24,939 nt of DNA from Priapulus caudatus. Its lineage: Eukaryota; Priapulida; Priapulimorpha; Priapulimorphida; Priapulidae. Below, one piece after another: positions 10,509-20,600 of this stretch. The stretch lies in contig NW_014577174.1 of NCBI RefSeq assembly GCF_000485595.1, positions 443,838-468,776 on the forward strand. The letters run 5' to 3'. The position numbers and the translations under genes were made by a program. The first letter of the stretch is position 1, and every line of letters begins with the position of its first letter. The notes under the pieces are model-generated. The model made no database searches, was not told the origin of the DNA, and saw nothing but the letters and a program-made list of their open reading frames with translations.

Positions 10509-10904
10509 ATGCAACAAAGAAGTGCATGCAGTGTACGATTTGTACTTCATATTTATTCCCAAACATTTAGTTTTATATGTGTGCTCTGGTGAGCCTGATG
10601 CAAAACAAAACGTCTATTTTTCTAGTCGTAGTCATATATTAGTTTATCCAATTAGATTTATTTTTACACGGAGGTCGCACCTCATTTGAGTTTCAATCAC
10701 TGATAACTCGTAGATTGCATAGCTGATTCTGTGAATGGTATCAGTAGTGTGCTGTGCATTTTTCTCTCGTGGTTTGAGTTCTCGGCTGCGTTTCATACGG
10801 TTGCTCTGTGAAAGACTTGAACCAGTTACACAATATCTGGTCCGTCGCTAAGTGGAGGCACGACCAACTCGCGCTTTACCCATCTGTATAGAAATAAGAA
10901 AAAC

Positions 10905-11193
10905 AGAGACTCTCCTACATACGAACATTCGTGTTGCGAACTTTCGATGATACGAACAATTTGCCCTGAAGTCAATATTGGTGAATAAAAAGACACAATC
11001 GCCCCCCTGATTTTGACTCGCCAACTCCTGTGTTCACGTATATGTTTACACTATGTACACTTCTAGGTTACTCGATGTTCACACGTACATATACTACACT
11101 CCTGTACAATACTGTATACGTACTTACGAACAAAATAATGGAGTTACGAACGACCGCTCGGAACCGAACCTGTTCGTAAGTCGGGGAGTCTCT
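10905..11193. mobile_element. MITE (non-autonomous DNA transposon), ~289 bp
   Basis: 22-base terminal inverted repeats lie at 10905-10926 (starting AGAGACTCTCC, ending ACGAAC) and 11172-11193 (GTTCGTAAG, ending GAGTCTCT). They match at about 18-19 of 22 positions. The inverted similarity continues inward (ACGAACATTCG against CCGAACCTGTTCG). The CTGTATAGA word before the left end and CTATACAG after the right end suggest that the true ends are slightly further out and that the target site is TA-rich. No transposase frame is present. A Tc1/mariner relationship is possible but unproven. Confidence 0.7.
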
Positions 11194-12809
11194 ATACAGT
11201 AAATGACACGGGAGCACTATGGGTTCTAGCGCGTGTAATGGGCTAAATAAATGGGCTAATTTAAGAGATGCGTATACGTGTATCACCATTATCCAGCGTG
11301 TGGTGGTGAGCTAAGTTTGCTGTGTCGGACACAATGTGTGGCTCTTTTGAAGCAAGTTTATGAATTTCGTGGACTGACTGATAGCTTTGTATCTAAGTCC
11401 GTTCTTAGTACTCTGCGGCAATCCAGCGGCATATACTCTTTCTTAGTCTTCACTCCGAATTCTGCGGCTGCGTGTACCCTTATGTCACATTAATACTCAA
11501 TACAGTATAACAGCTACGTGTATGGCTGGCTGTGTGCATATCTGGAAGGGAGCGGAGGGTCGGCATTATGTAAATGTCTAAAAGTGCTTACAAATTATGC
11601 TTACACGTTTAGTTAGAAGTTTTCATCCACAGTGAAGGCTGTGTTGGCTTCCTTGTCTGATCGTTGTGTTCGTCATTAAATGTATTAATTAATTAAAATT
11701 CCCACAGTCTGATTCTTCATAAACGATAACGGTAATCGTAAGTAGCAAATTGAAAATGTTATAACATTCCTTTAAAATTTTATTAATGTAAGATGCATCG
11801 GTTTGCGAGGTTACATGTGCAGCATGCCGATTTTGTACATATTTTCTTGTCAGATAACTGTTGCAGTGTTAGAATTTTTAACTAAACACAGCTACCGAAA
11901 TAACTAGCAGCAACTATTAGAAATACTCTGATGCACAAGGTTTTGAAGTGACACTGACTTTCGTAATTATCGGGAATTAGAACGACATTGTAGTTCATGA
12001 CCTGTTCATGACATTTAATTTATTTTTTTACCAATGAACATTCGCGAAAATTATTTTTTCAAACATTTTTGTAACTTTTGCGTGGCATTGAGATGGACAT
12101 TGCAGATTATTTATCACCACATAGGCATGGCTGATCCGTTGTTTAGTGTTATGTCTCACTTGGGTATGTAACAAAATGAGAAGATTGTTGTGGATACAAT
12201 CGGGGTTACCCTGTTTTTGTTAATCTCATGCCTTGTTTTTAATAACAGCAACTCTAATTGTAGCTGTTCGCTTTAACAAAAGTAAAAATTATTATGCGGC
12301 AATCAATAAATTTATGAACTGTATAACATTACTCATGTAATACACTGGATCTGAGGTCATCCGCTAGATATACTTCTAATAAGAATTTCTTTATCGCTTC
12401 CCCGGTTGCATATTTAAGACGTGTTGGTTTTGTGTGCGTAAGAGTGAGCAAGTATCGTCGTTTTTGGAAAACGTTTTTCGCTGTGGCAGCAGTAACTAAG
12501 GTGTGCATGTTTGCTTCTGCAGCCTGAGATAACTGTAAGACTAAACGTCTATGTACAATACGTGTATTCGCTACAGGTCTCCCAATACGTGCCTTTGGAG
12601 CTGCTTTGCATTTCTTGGAGCTTCTGCTTCGTGCAGTGGCATGTCACTTCTCCTTCCGAAAACACTGTGACGGTTTGGTTCGACTTTCGTTCTAAGCGTG
12701 AAATCGTTTCACGTGTCCATGCAGATCTAGGGGGAGATGGCGTTACATACGCTCCTAGATGTGACATCTGTTGTCGGCCTCTCGCTCGCCACTTGCCTAT
12801 AAGAGAACC

Positions 12810-13325
12810 ATGAGCCACTTGATATCCGACAGTGACGACTCGAACGGCAGCCTGCCGTCGCTACCGCGCGATGCTGCCGAATGCCGGCAGGGGGCGCTGG
12901 CTGCCGATGACTCGTCCTCATCAGAAGAAGAGCAGCTGACTCTTGCGCAGCGGCTGCGGCTGAAATGCGACGGGAAGCTGCCGTCGAGCGACTCGACGCT
13001 CGCGCGGCGACGAGATTTCGAGCAATTACGGCGCCCTCTAGTGTCGAAGACCCCGTCGGCTAACCCTCCATGTGTAATCGGTGACGGTGCGTGGGGCGTG
13101 GCGATTAGTGACGAGGGGAGCGCGCTACGTACCGGCGCGTCCGATTTACCAAATTTACCCGGCTCACGAAGCGTGACTGGTTCTTCGTCGTGCGACAGCC
13201 AGGAGACGTGCGCCGTCCCTTTGTCCCAGGGAAGCGAGGGTTCTATCACGGCAACGCAAGGTGGAGCAGCGAAGCGCAAGCGACGGAGCCCAGAAGAGGT
13301 TGCGGAGGCGAAGCGGCTTGCGCAG
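12810..13325 (+). CDS. EME1: EME1 exon 1 (residues 1-172)
   Basis: Disordered, Ser/Asp/Glu-rich N-terminus with LAQRLRLKC (the conserved LAQRL motif) and a basic end KRKRRSPEEVAEAKRLAQ. Ends at CAG before GTATTA, phase 0. Two CTCF-like motifs overlap this exon. Confidence 0.92.
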
Positions 13326-16300
13326 GTATTACGACGCCGGTTTGTCGTTTGCACGTGAGAAAAAGTCTGCGCTTTACTTTGGTCGTGATTTGCTTCATAC
13401 CAATTTTTTGCATGGTAGCTCTACCTGTACATGTAGCTCTTCGTCAAGGTGTGCAGATGCAGATCGAAGGTGTACGTAGATAGAGATATTTGCATATTCA
13501 CATGGTAACAGTAGTTTGTGACTAGTGCAGGTTGCGTCGTGTTTGTTTGTCACGCAGCACGTACGATTTAATTGCTGGCTCCCAATTTTTTTCATAGATT
13601 AAGAAGCAGCAGAGAGAGGCCGAGGTACAGTCTAGGAAGGAGGCTAAGGAGAGGGAGAAGGCATTGCAACATCATAAGAAAGTGGCAGAATGCAACTCCA
13701 AGAAAGCCATGGCACCTGGAGAATGTCTCAAGGTGATAATAATTTCACTACGTGGTTGTAAATCGTCAATAACCAGGATGAAATAACGTGTTGTGTTCTG
13801 TATTGTACTGCAGTTGCGCAGCACTTCACATGTAACTGCACACGCAATAGCACATGTACATACTACGGTTTGAACGTAGGTATCGTTGTTAGTGACGGTA
13901 ATTCTGTGAGGGAAGTAATGTCGGTCTGTGATGCAATTTGCAATTTTCAGCACGTGACAGCGATACTGGATGCGTCCATGTTGGAAGGTGATGCAGGCGG
14001 CTTCATCTTGCAAGGTCTTCGCGATTGTGAGATCAGATACAGGATTGAGTCACAGACGGTTCCACTCTGCGTCACCTGGGTGCGTGACGTGTGGGAACAT
14101 CAAGTTGGGGACGATTTGCAGGTATGCGTGTACATAATAGTACGTGATTCGTGTAATATATGCCAAGTGACAAGTGCACATGTGTGGGGGGTACATGATT
14201 TAAAAAGCTGTAGAGTCAGTTCAGCATGCTGTGAATTACAAAAAATATCTTTTTGTTATGGTGTTGGAGTGTAGTATCGTTTATGCAGTTCTTATTGCTT
14301 TTCTACATTGTGATTTTATTCATTTATTTGGGTACAGCTCAATAAGCATGGTTCTGAAGACAGGCAGCGAGAGGCGTTGGTAGAAATTCGTCTGACAAAA
14401 TTTCTGGATTTGGTCGTTGAGACAACGGCGGTGAGTTTTATTAGCTGTTTGTTAGATTTTACGGTGCATTTACGGGCATGTTCTTTCTAATGGCACTAGA
14501 AAAGGTGTTGCGATGATTGCGTTTTTAATACGTGTACACATCACCGATTGCCGTGGGCACAAGAGTGCGCAAGAGTCGTTAGTAGCTGCCTATTGTTTCA
14601 AGTTAGGCGGGTTATGGATTCGTTTTGCTGGCAACAGAATGGAGAATCGTGTCGTACGTTTTAGTCTATCTCTGGATTGCGGGTGTATACGATGAAACTA
14701 TTTCGCACGATGCTAGGCGAATGTACTGTGTATGATTTGAGCTTAGGTTGGTTGAGTTACGCGTAGTAAATCGTAGGTATTCTAAGGCTAGTAAATGACG
14801 AATTTCCTTTGTTTATTGAAGTCACACTCCTTCCCTATTATCTACTTCTGATATATATAAAACAATACTGCCTCTATTGGACCTTCTTAACTACGATCTC
14901 TAGATTATACCTAGACCTAGCTCTACATCTAAAGATTCATCCTACCTTCCCTGTCCTATAGATGCCAATGTACCGTTTCTCAGTCTGGAAACATTAATAG
15001 CATCGAATGCTTATTAACTATCTGTAATTTATGTGTGTGTTCAGGTTAACTCTGGAACAGCAGGAGAAGGCCTGAGCTTGGGAGACCATATGACTAAAAT
15101 ATCTGATGTGCTGCATGAGATGACGGTTACGTTCTTTGTGGTTGGCCTAAAGAAATATTTCCGGTAATATGCCTATAATAGATGGCCTATATAACATAGT
15201 TTACCAGAGGAAGTGAATACCTGTCTCTGAAAGCTTGCACAATGATTAAAAAGACTCGACCTGGTGTTGCCACTAAATATTAGCCACTGTAATTTTACAA
15301 TTAACTTATGAAACTTATCCCAGGGAGCAGAAGACGAAGCAACAGAGAGGACACAAGTTGGCAGTATTGAAGTCAGCAGGCCATGATATTGACCAGAAGA
15401 AGAGGAAAAAAGGTGGTAATATGTTGCCATCAGTTACCGAGACTGGTGTAGAGGGGGTGAGTTGCCTTAACAAAGATGTCCAGTTATTGATATAGGAATT
15501 TTTTTGCTTTCAATTACTTATTAATTTTTGAAATCATTAGTGGGTGCAATAATGTTATGATGTAAGTTTGACAATGTATTCCTTGTTAGAAAATATTTGC
15601 TTTTTGTCACTAATACAATGATTATGATGTAAAGTATGTATTTATTTGGGCTTTTCTCTGATGGTAGGCATTGGTGGCAGCTCAGATACAAAACAACTGT
15701 AATTTCCGCATGGTTGAAACGCCATTAGAGGTTGCCAACCTGATTGCAACGTTCACTAAAGCTATTGCAGAAGCTCCATTCAAGTAAGCGACCGTGAAAA
15801 ATATCTTGTATGCAATCAACCTCACTATGTGATAGATTATGAAGTTATTTCCTGTATGAATAGAAAAATTCGTTTTTAAATGGTATAGTAGTGTCATTAC
15901 CAAGAAGATAATGCATTGCAACAGTTTTCTACATATTTATGTTCGTTAGCTAAGTCTAATGCTACCGTGAGTTTTAACATCAATCTTCATTTATGTAACT
16001 TGTGCAGAATGCATCGTAATATCTGCTTGTGCTTGCTTGTGATTTAATAATTTCAACACTTGATGTAAAATCAGTCTTTATTGCGCAGAAGAGAGAAGAG
16101 CCATACAGGGTTTGCTTTCGATGCACGGAGTGAATCACAGGGAGGTGTCAAGGTCACAAAGGATGGCAAGGGATTGCAGAGAGTGTGGCTACAACAATTC
16201 CAGCAGTTTCGCAAAGTCAGCCACCAGGTTGCAGCAGCTGTCCACACTGTGTATCCTTCCCCACAGCAGCTACTGAAGGTGAGGTTGCATTGGTAAAGAT

Positions 16301-16782
16301 TGTCTGTCCAGTTATCGTGGTACTTACCTCTGTATCCACTTATTTAGTATTTTTATGAATCGAAATAATATGGACTAGGGTAAAAGATAGACCAGGAAAT
16401 ATCATGTGATAGCTATATTAGTTTTGAAAATTTCCTTGCATAAAGGTATAATATGATCCTGCATTTGTTTATTGATACAAGTGAACTGTAGCCCCGTGAT
16501 TTTTTAGGCTTACAAGTGTTGCAGCTCAGAAAACGAGGCCCAGGAATTGCTAAAAGACATCATTGTAAGTACTGTACTAGGGCATTAAAATGATGCTAAA
16601 AAAATAAGAACCGATACCACCGGTGTGTAAACTATCAGGTTGTAGTATAACGTAATGTTCTTTTTTAGATTCGACGTGGAGCAGGGGTAATAGCAACTTC
16701 ACGTAGAGTAGGGCCTGAACTCTCCAAGGAGATGTATAGGTTTTTCACCGCACGAGACGGACACATGCCTACCAAGCGCTGA
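12810..16782 (+). CDS. EME1: Crossover junction endonuclease EME1, complete, ten exons
   Basis: EME1 is the non-catalytic partner of MUS81; the nuclear heterodimer cuts 3'-flaps, stalled forks and nicked Holliday junctions. Exons: 12810-13325, 13598-13732, 13951-14121, 14338-14430, 15045-15163, 15324-15456, 15668-15783, 16089-16278, 16508-16564, 16669-16782. All introns are GT-AG and all phases agree, giving 547 residues (human EME1 is about 570). The acidic N-terminus has SDSDDSNGS and the family motif LAQRLRLKC. A basic coiled-coil-like segment leads into an ERCC4-type domain (about residues 218-430; ILDASMLEG, VTFFVVGLKKYF, FTKAIAEAPFK, GGVKV). The C-terminal helix-hairpin-helix region carries VYPSPQQLL, RRGAGVIATSRRVGPELS. 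The start is the first ATG after an in-frame stop at 12762. It is convergent with E4F1. Confidence 0.95.
13598..13732 (+). CDS. EME1: EME1 exon 2 (residues 173-217)
   Basis: Highly charged Lys/Glu helix (EAKEREKALQHHKK) ending PGECLK, matching the EECLK that precedes the ERCC4 domain in vertebrate EME1. Acceptor TTTTTTCATAG, donor GTGATA, phase 0 on both sides. Confidence 0.92.
13951..14121 (+). CDS. EME1: EME1 exon 3 (residues 218-274), start of ERCC4-like domain
   Basis: Encodes HVTAILDASMLEG and the TVPLCVTWVRD strand typical of the family (vertebrate form PCSVTWRR). Acceptor ATTTTCAG, donor GTATGC, phase 0. Confidence 0.94.
14338..14430 (+). CDS. EME1: EME1 exon 4 (residues 275-305)
   Basis: Encodes the acidic linker and LVEIRLTKFLDLV strand-helix of the ERCC4-like domain. 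Acceptor GGGTACAG, donor GTGAGT, phase 0. Confidence 0.88.
15045..15163 (+). CDS. EME1: EME1 exon 5 (residues 306-345)
   Basis: Encodes LGDHMTKISDVLHE and the hydrophobic strand TVTFFVVGLKKYF, the counterpart of the vertebrate SLVIVDQEKCF strand. Donor GTAATA, leaving a split Arg codon (phase 2). Confidence 0.9.
15324..15456 (+). CDS. EME1: EME1 exon 6 (residues 345-389)
   Basis: Very basic linker (REQKTKQQRGHKL, QKKRKKGG), the insertion seen in EME1 instead of the XPF/MUS81 active site. Completes the split Arg codon. Donor GTGAGT, phase 0. Confidence 0.9.
15668..15783 (+). CDS. EME1: EME1 exon 7 (residues 390-428)
   Basis: Encodes the helix ETPLEVANLIATFTKAIAEA and PFK, nearly identical to FTKAVAEAPFK of vertebrates. 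Donor GTAAGC with a split Lys codon. Confidence 0.95.
16089..16278 (+). CDS. EME1: EME1 exon 8 (residues 428-491)
   Basis: Encodes GGVKVTKDGKGLQRVWLQQF and the start of the HhH region with VHTVYPSPQQLLK (vertebrate VVNAYPSPQLLV). Donor GTGAGG, phase 0. Confidence 0.95.
16508..16564 (+). CDS. EME1: EME1 exon 9 (residues 492-510)
   Basis: 57-nt exon encoding AYKCCSSENEAQELLKDII, the helix between the YPSP motif and the hairpin. Acceptor TTTTTTAG, donor GTAAGT. Confidence 0.93.
16669..16782 (+). CDS. EME1: EME1 exon 10 with stop (residues 511-547)
   Basis: Encodes RRGAGVIATSRRVGPELS, almost identical to the vertebrate RRGEGVTATSRRIGPELS, then a short tail and TGA at 16780-16782. Confidence 0.96.
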   Translation: MRRGAGVIATSRRVGPELSKEMYRFFTARDGHMPTKR

Positions 16783-16976
16783 CACCGGAATTTGTGATGT
16801 AATTGCTGTAATACTTCAATATATGCATTCTTTTCAACCCAAGAGAAGTCTTATGCATGTATCAGTTATAAGGATAGCAAGATATGAGCTCAAACCTAAC
16901 AGGCCATTCATCGTTTACATAACGGATACAGTGAAGTAATAGATTGAGTGTACTTATTTTTTTACATTTATATGAC

Positions 16977-16982
16977 AATAAA
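16977..16982 (+). terminator. EME1: Poly(A) signal of EME1
   Basis: AATAAA lies about 195 bases after the EME1 stop. It is the only canonical signal in the gap before the E4F1 stop at 17355. Confidence 0.65.
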
Positions 16983-17354
16983 AAGAAAAAAGAAAACATA
17001 CATTTTGTTGTTTACCAGCATTGTAATATTGGAACTATTCAACAATAATTTTCTGTACATTAATATTCTCATACCACTTCTGTACACGGAAAGTCTTGGA
17101 CGAGTTAAATTACTGGGCACTGAGGATAATGAAAAACTAACATCAAGCATGTAAATGGCAGGAGCTGCAACCATACGAAATTGTGGAGACATAGCTTGCA
17201 TGCATATGCAAGAGCAGCAAAACAGATGTCACATCATGGAAGCCAGTCTCCAGTATCTGTCACACTTATAGCAAGATATCAAAAATCATTGTCAAGGCAA
17301 AATATAAATAGATTCTATAGAATTTGTCAAAGCCTATTATCAATGTTCAAGATG

Positions 17355-17645
17355 CTAAGTGCTAGCAGTAGTGATTGTATTACCAATACTACTGGTAATG
17401 AACTCTGCAACTTCTGTTTGCTTTAAAACATGTTGAGCAATATTTGTTTGCATCGGAGAACATAGTTCAGCATTCATAACAACGTCACTGCTGCTCTCTG
17501 ACGGATCAATAATCACTTCATGACCAGTAGCAGTGGCATCGCCAGTAGTGGCTGTTTCAGGGTCAGTTATGATGAATATTTGATCATCTTGCATCTGGCT
17601 GCCTTCGGATGTTGATGCAGTTGCTACTTCGCTCCCATTGGCAGT
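17355..17645 (-). CDS. E4F1: E4F1 coding exon 14 with stop
   Basis: 96 codons rich in Thr, Ser, Ala and acidic residues (IFIITDPETATTGDATATGH), resembling the human C-terminal transactivation-like tail. TAG stop at 17357-17355. Acceptor CTTTCCAG. I see no canonical AATAAA on this strand in the short gap to EME1. Confidence 0.9.
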   Translation of the reverse strand, partial: TANGSEVATASTSEGSQMQDDQIFIITDPETATTGDATATGHEVIIDPSESSSDVVMNAELCSPMQTNIAQHVLKQTEVAEFITSSIGNTITTAST

Positions 17646-20600
17646 CTGGAAAGTACGCAGAATTGACCAATATTATTATTTCACACACTAACGTAATTTT
17701 ATAATCATTTACCAATCATCACTTACCAATCACAGGCATTATATACAGGTATACATATGCAACACCGAGTTCGCCACTCTGATGGAGATCTTTGCGTCAG
17801 CAGCAGTTGTATTTACGGTTAAGCCCCCCCCCCAAGGATGCTATTCCTCGTGGACCTTGGGAGTCTCATGTCTGGAGTCTAACTTCAGGAGGTGGTCATA
17901 CCTGTATGATGTAGTGTTGTGTGTCAGCGACCATCGATGAGAACTCGGCCAGCACAGTTGCCATGGCTTCAGCATCCATGTTCTGCTGGTCACAGGCGAT
18001 CAGATCCACACCTTCAGTTTGCAACTGCTCTGCACTGTAGCATGGCACTAAAAACACAAGGTCACGGTCCATCGCAGTGCTACCAGTGGACTAACCCCCA
18101 TACTGTAGCATTTACTGTGAACGCAGATGCGGGGCCTCAGGGTTACTGAAACGGAGATAGGCACCGCCCTATGCACCATATAGGCGCGGGAAAGATTTAA
18201 CTTTAACTTAATGGTCCATCGCAGAGTTAGCATAGATTATTCGGCAACTATCCTGCAGATATAGATAGCGTTTTATGTACTACAGCAGACGTCCCAAGTC
18301 TCCCGGTCTCACCGGGAGACTCCCGGTATGACACGCTGCTCCCGGTGCCCCGGAATGAGGTCAGAAGCTCCCGGTTTGTAACATTTTTCAGCCATATGAA
18401 AATTTACATCAGTAAATCAGTAAATTACTAAATTTGCCGTTCTTGTTGATGTACTTTGATTCCAGCAAACAATAAAAGGCGATGAAACGATGATTTTACA
18501 TGTATACTTTATAAAAAAAATGGTGGTGTGCCGCGACAAACACATCGCAGCCCGCCACAACTTTTTTCCTGTTTTTGCGCACTGCGAAAAAATGGCGATG
18601 GACCTGGCTCCCTTTCTTGGATTGTTGGGCCAATGCTGGCTCCCTTTCTTGGACTTTCCCAACTTGGGACCTCTGACTACAGTACCGTAACAGCGTTTTA
18701 CTATAATGCTTGTATGCCCAGTTTGCATGTTGTTATACGGTAACAGTGTTTTAGTACCTTTGGCACGTAAATGTCTGTTGAGGCTTCCATGTTCAGTAAA
18801 ACAACGTCCACAATATTTGCACGGAAATGGCTTCTCACCTGGAAAGACACCCACCGTACTTATTAAATACTTAATTACTCATGGAATCTCATACTGCTAC
18901 ATATGAAGAGAGATCCAAACACCATTATTTTTTAAACACTTAAGATCATTTACATCTACATAGAGATGCTGCAGAGAAACGAGAGATAATGTTTGCTAGT
19001 AGGAATCTATGCTCGTGCGATGCCAATTTATCTGAATGAAATATATGTGAAAAAAGCGGCTGACCAGTGTGACTGCGCGTGTGCCGCTCCAGCGAAGCCT
19101 TCTCGCGGAAGCGTCTGCCACAGTGCGGACACACGTACGGAAACACGTCCACGTGTGTGCGCAGGTGGACCTTCAACGCTGACTGTAAGAAACGCAGCAG
19201 TGGCAAGAGGTGTATGTAATATACAGCATGCCATTCATCGCAAACTTGCTCATGTTTGTTATTGTGTATTTCTCTGCCTTTCATTTGCACTGAATGATGT
19301 TCAGGATTTATACGGTAAACATTCACTGTTTTTTCATATGATCTGAACTGCGACATCGATGGATAAACGACATTAGATTAGTCAGGGACGTGTGCACATT
19401 AAATGTACACGTGTAACTTTTCATTTAATGAATTATCATCCATCCATCGATCTGTGTTCGACAGAGAGTAAGCAGTTCGTGCCACTTCCATCAGACTCGA
19501 TGAACTGAAATGCAATCTGCCCCCTCCCCAAGTGTGGCGGTCACCCGACGCCGGCAACCGACAGCAAAATAACTCACGTTGCACTTGAACTTCTTGCCGC
19601 AGTGGGTGCAGTCGTACGGCCTGCACTCGGTGTGCACGCGCAGGTGCTCGCGCACGTGGTTGATGCGCTTGTACAGCTTGCCGCACTCGCCGCACTTGTA
19701 GTGCCGCGCGTCCGAATGCATGACGAGATGCTTCTTGAGGCTGTCGCGCGCGACGAAGCGCTTGCCACAGACGCCGCAGAGATGCGGCTTCTCTCCTGCA
19801 ACGACGAAACGAACGAAAAGTGCGAATAACAAATAATAATAGTAAAAATTTAATTAAAATCAAATTAATAATACGTGACGTAATAAATCTACGGTCTTAT
19901 GTCCCACCATGGGACCAAGAAGATAAGTAAAGTAAGTAAAACGTGAAGGGAGAAAAATGGACGCTGGTTTTTTAGAGTTTTCGATAGAAGTCGTTCGTTT
20001 TACCGTATAGTTGGCGTCGCAGCGCTGTCACAGCACTGCTTACCTGAATGTCTCTTGAGATGCATACGCAGGTAGCTTCGCCCCCGAAACACCCTTCCAC
20101 AGATCCCACACTTGTGTGTTGCCTTGAAGCCACTGTTTGAGGCAAGACTGTTGTCTTGCTTCTCTAAAAGCGACGGAGAATCATGATCAAGCTGCCGCAG
20201 CTGTTCCGCGGCCTTTTCTGCTACCAGGTCCTCCTGGCGTTCTTCTATATGCTCTAATCTTGATCCTATTGCACCGGCTGGAGGAGAAATATTTATCATA
20301 TCAGTACACATCATACTGGTCACCAGTACTCACACGTCGTGATAGTCTGATTTCTTGAAATCAACATGCCAAATTAGAGAGTCACTTTGGGTTCCCCAAC
20401 TGTCATTGGAATTGTATAAATTATCCAGTATTGGGAATAAAGCAGGCATACATGCTTATTACTTTATTGGTTGTGCATTATATTTCCTCTCTAGGCTATG
20501 TTTATTAATGTAACCCTAACATAGACGTGTGTAAAAACACAAGGCACTACTGCAATGTGCTGGTGGCAAGAACTGCAATAGCATAATTTATCCAGCATGG

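Larger units (their letters stand above)
7206..12809. other. Gene-free intergenic region
   Basis: About 5.6 kb of AT-rich DNA has only short open frames without domain-like content. I found no exon, tRNA or other RNA gene. It holds a foldback hairpin (10410-10447), a MITE (10905-11193), several TA microsatellites (about 10130-10142, 10375-10409) and nested small palindromes at 9310-9385. The last few hundred bases should contain the EME1 promoter and 5' UTR. In the EME1 frame a stop at 12762-12764 precedes the start codon. Confidence 0.55.

Noticed and set aside
12797-13354. 185-codon minus-strand frame opposite EME1 exon 1
   Set aside because: Shadow of the EME1 coding exon, which has the family LAQRL motif and consistent splicing.
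18490-18743. Plus-strand frames over an E4F1 intron
   Set aside because: They coincide with the 18-bp direct repeat and show no family features or splice signals.
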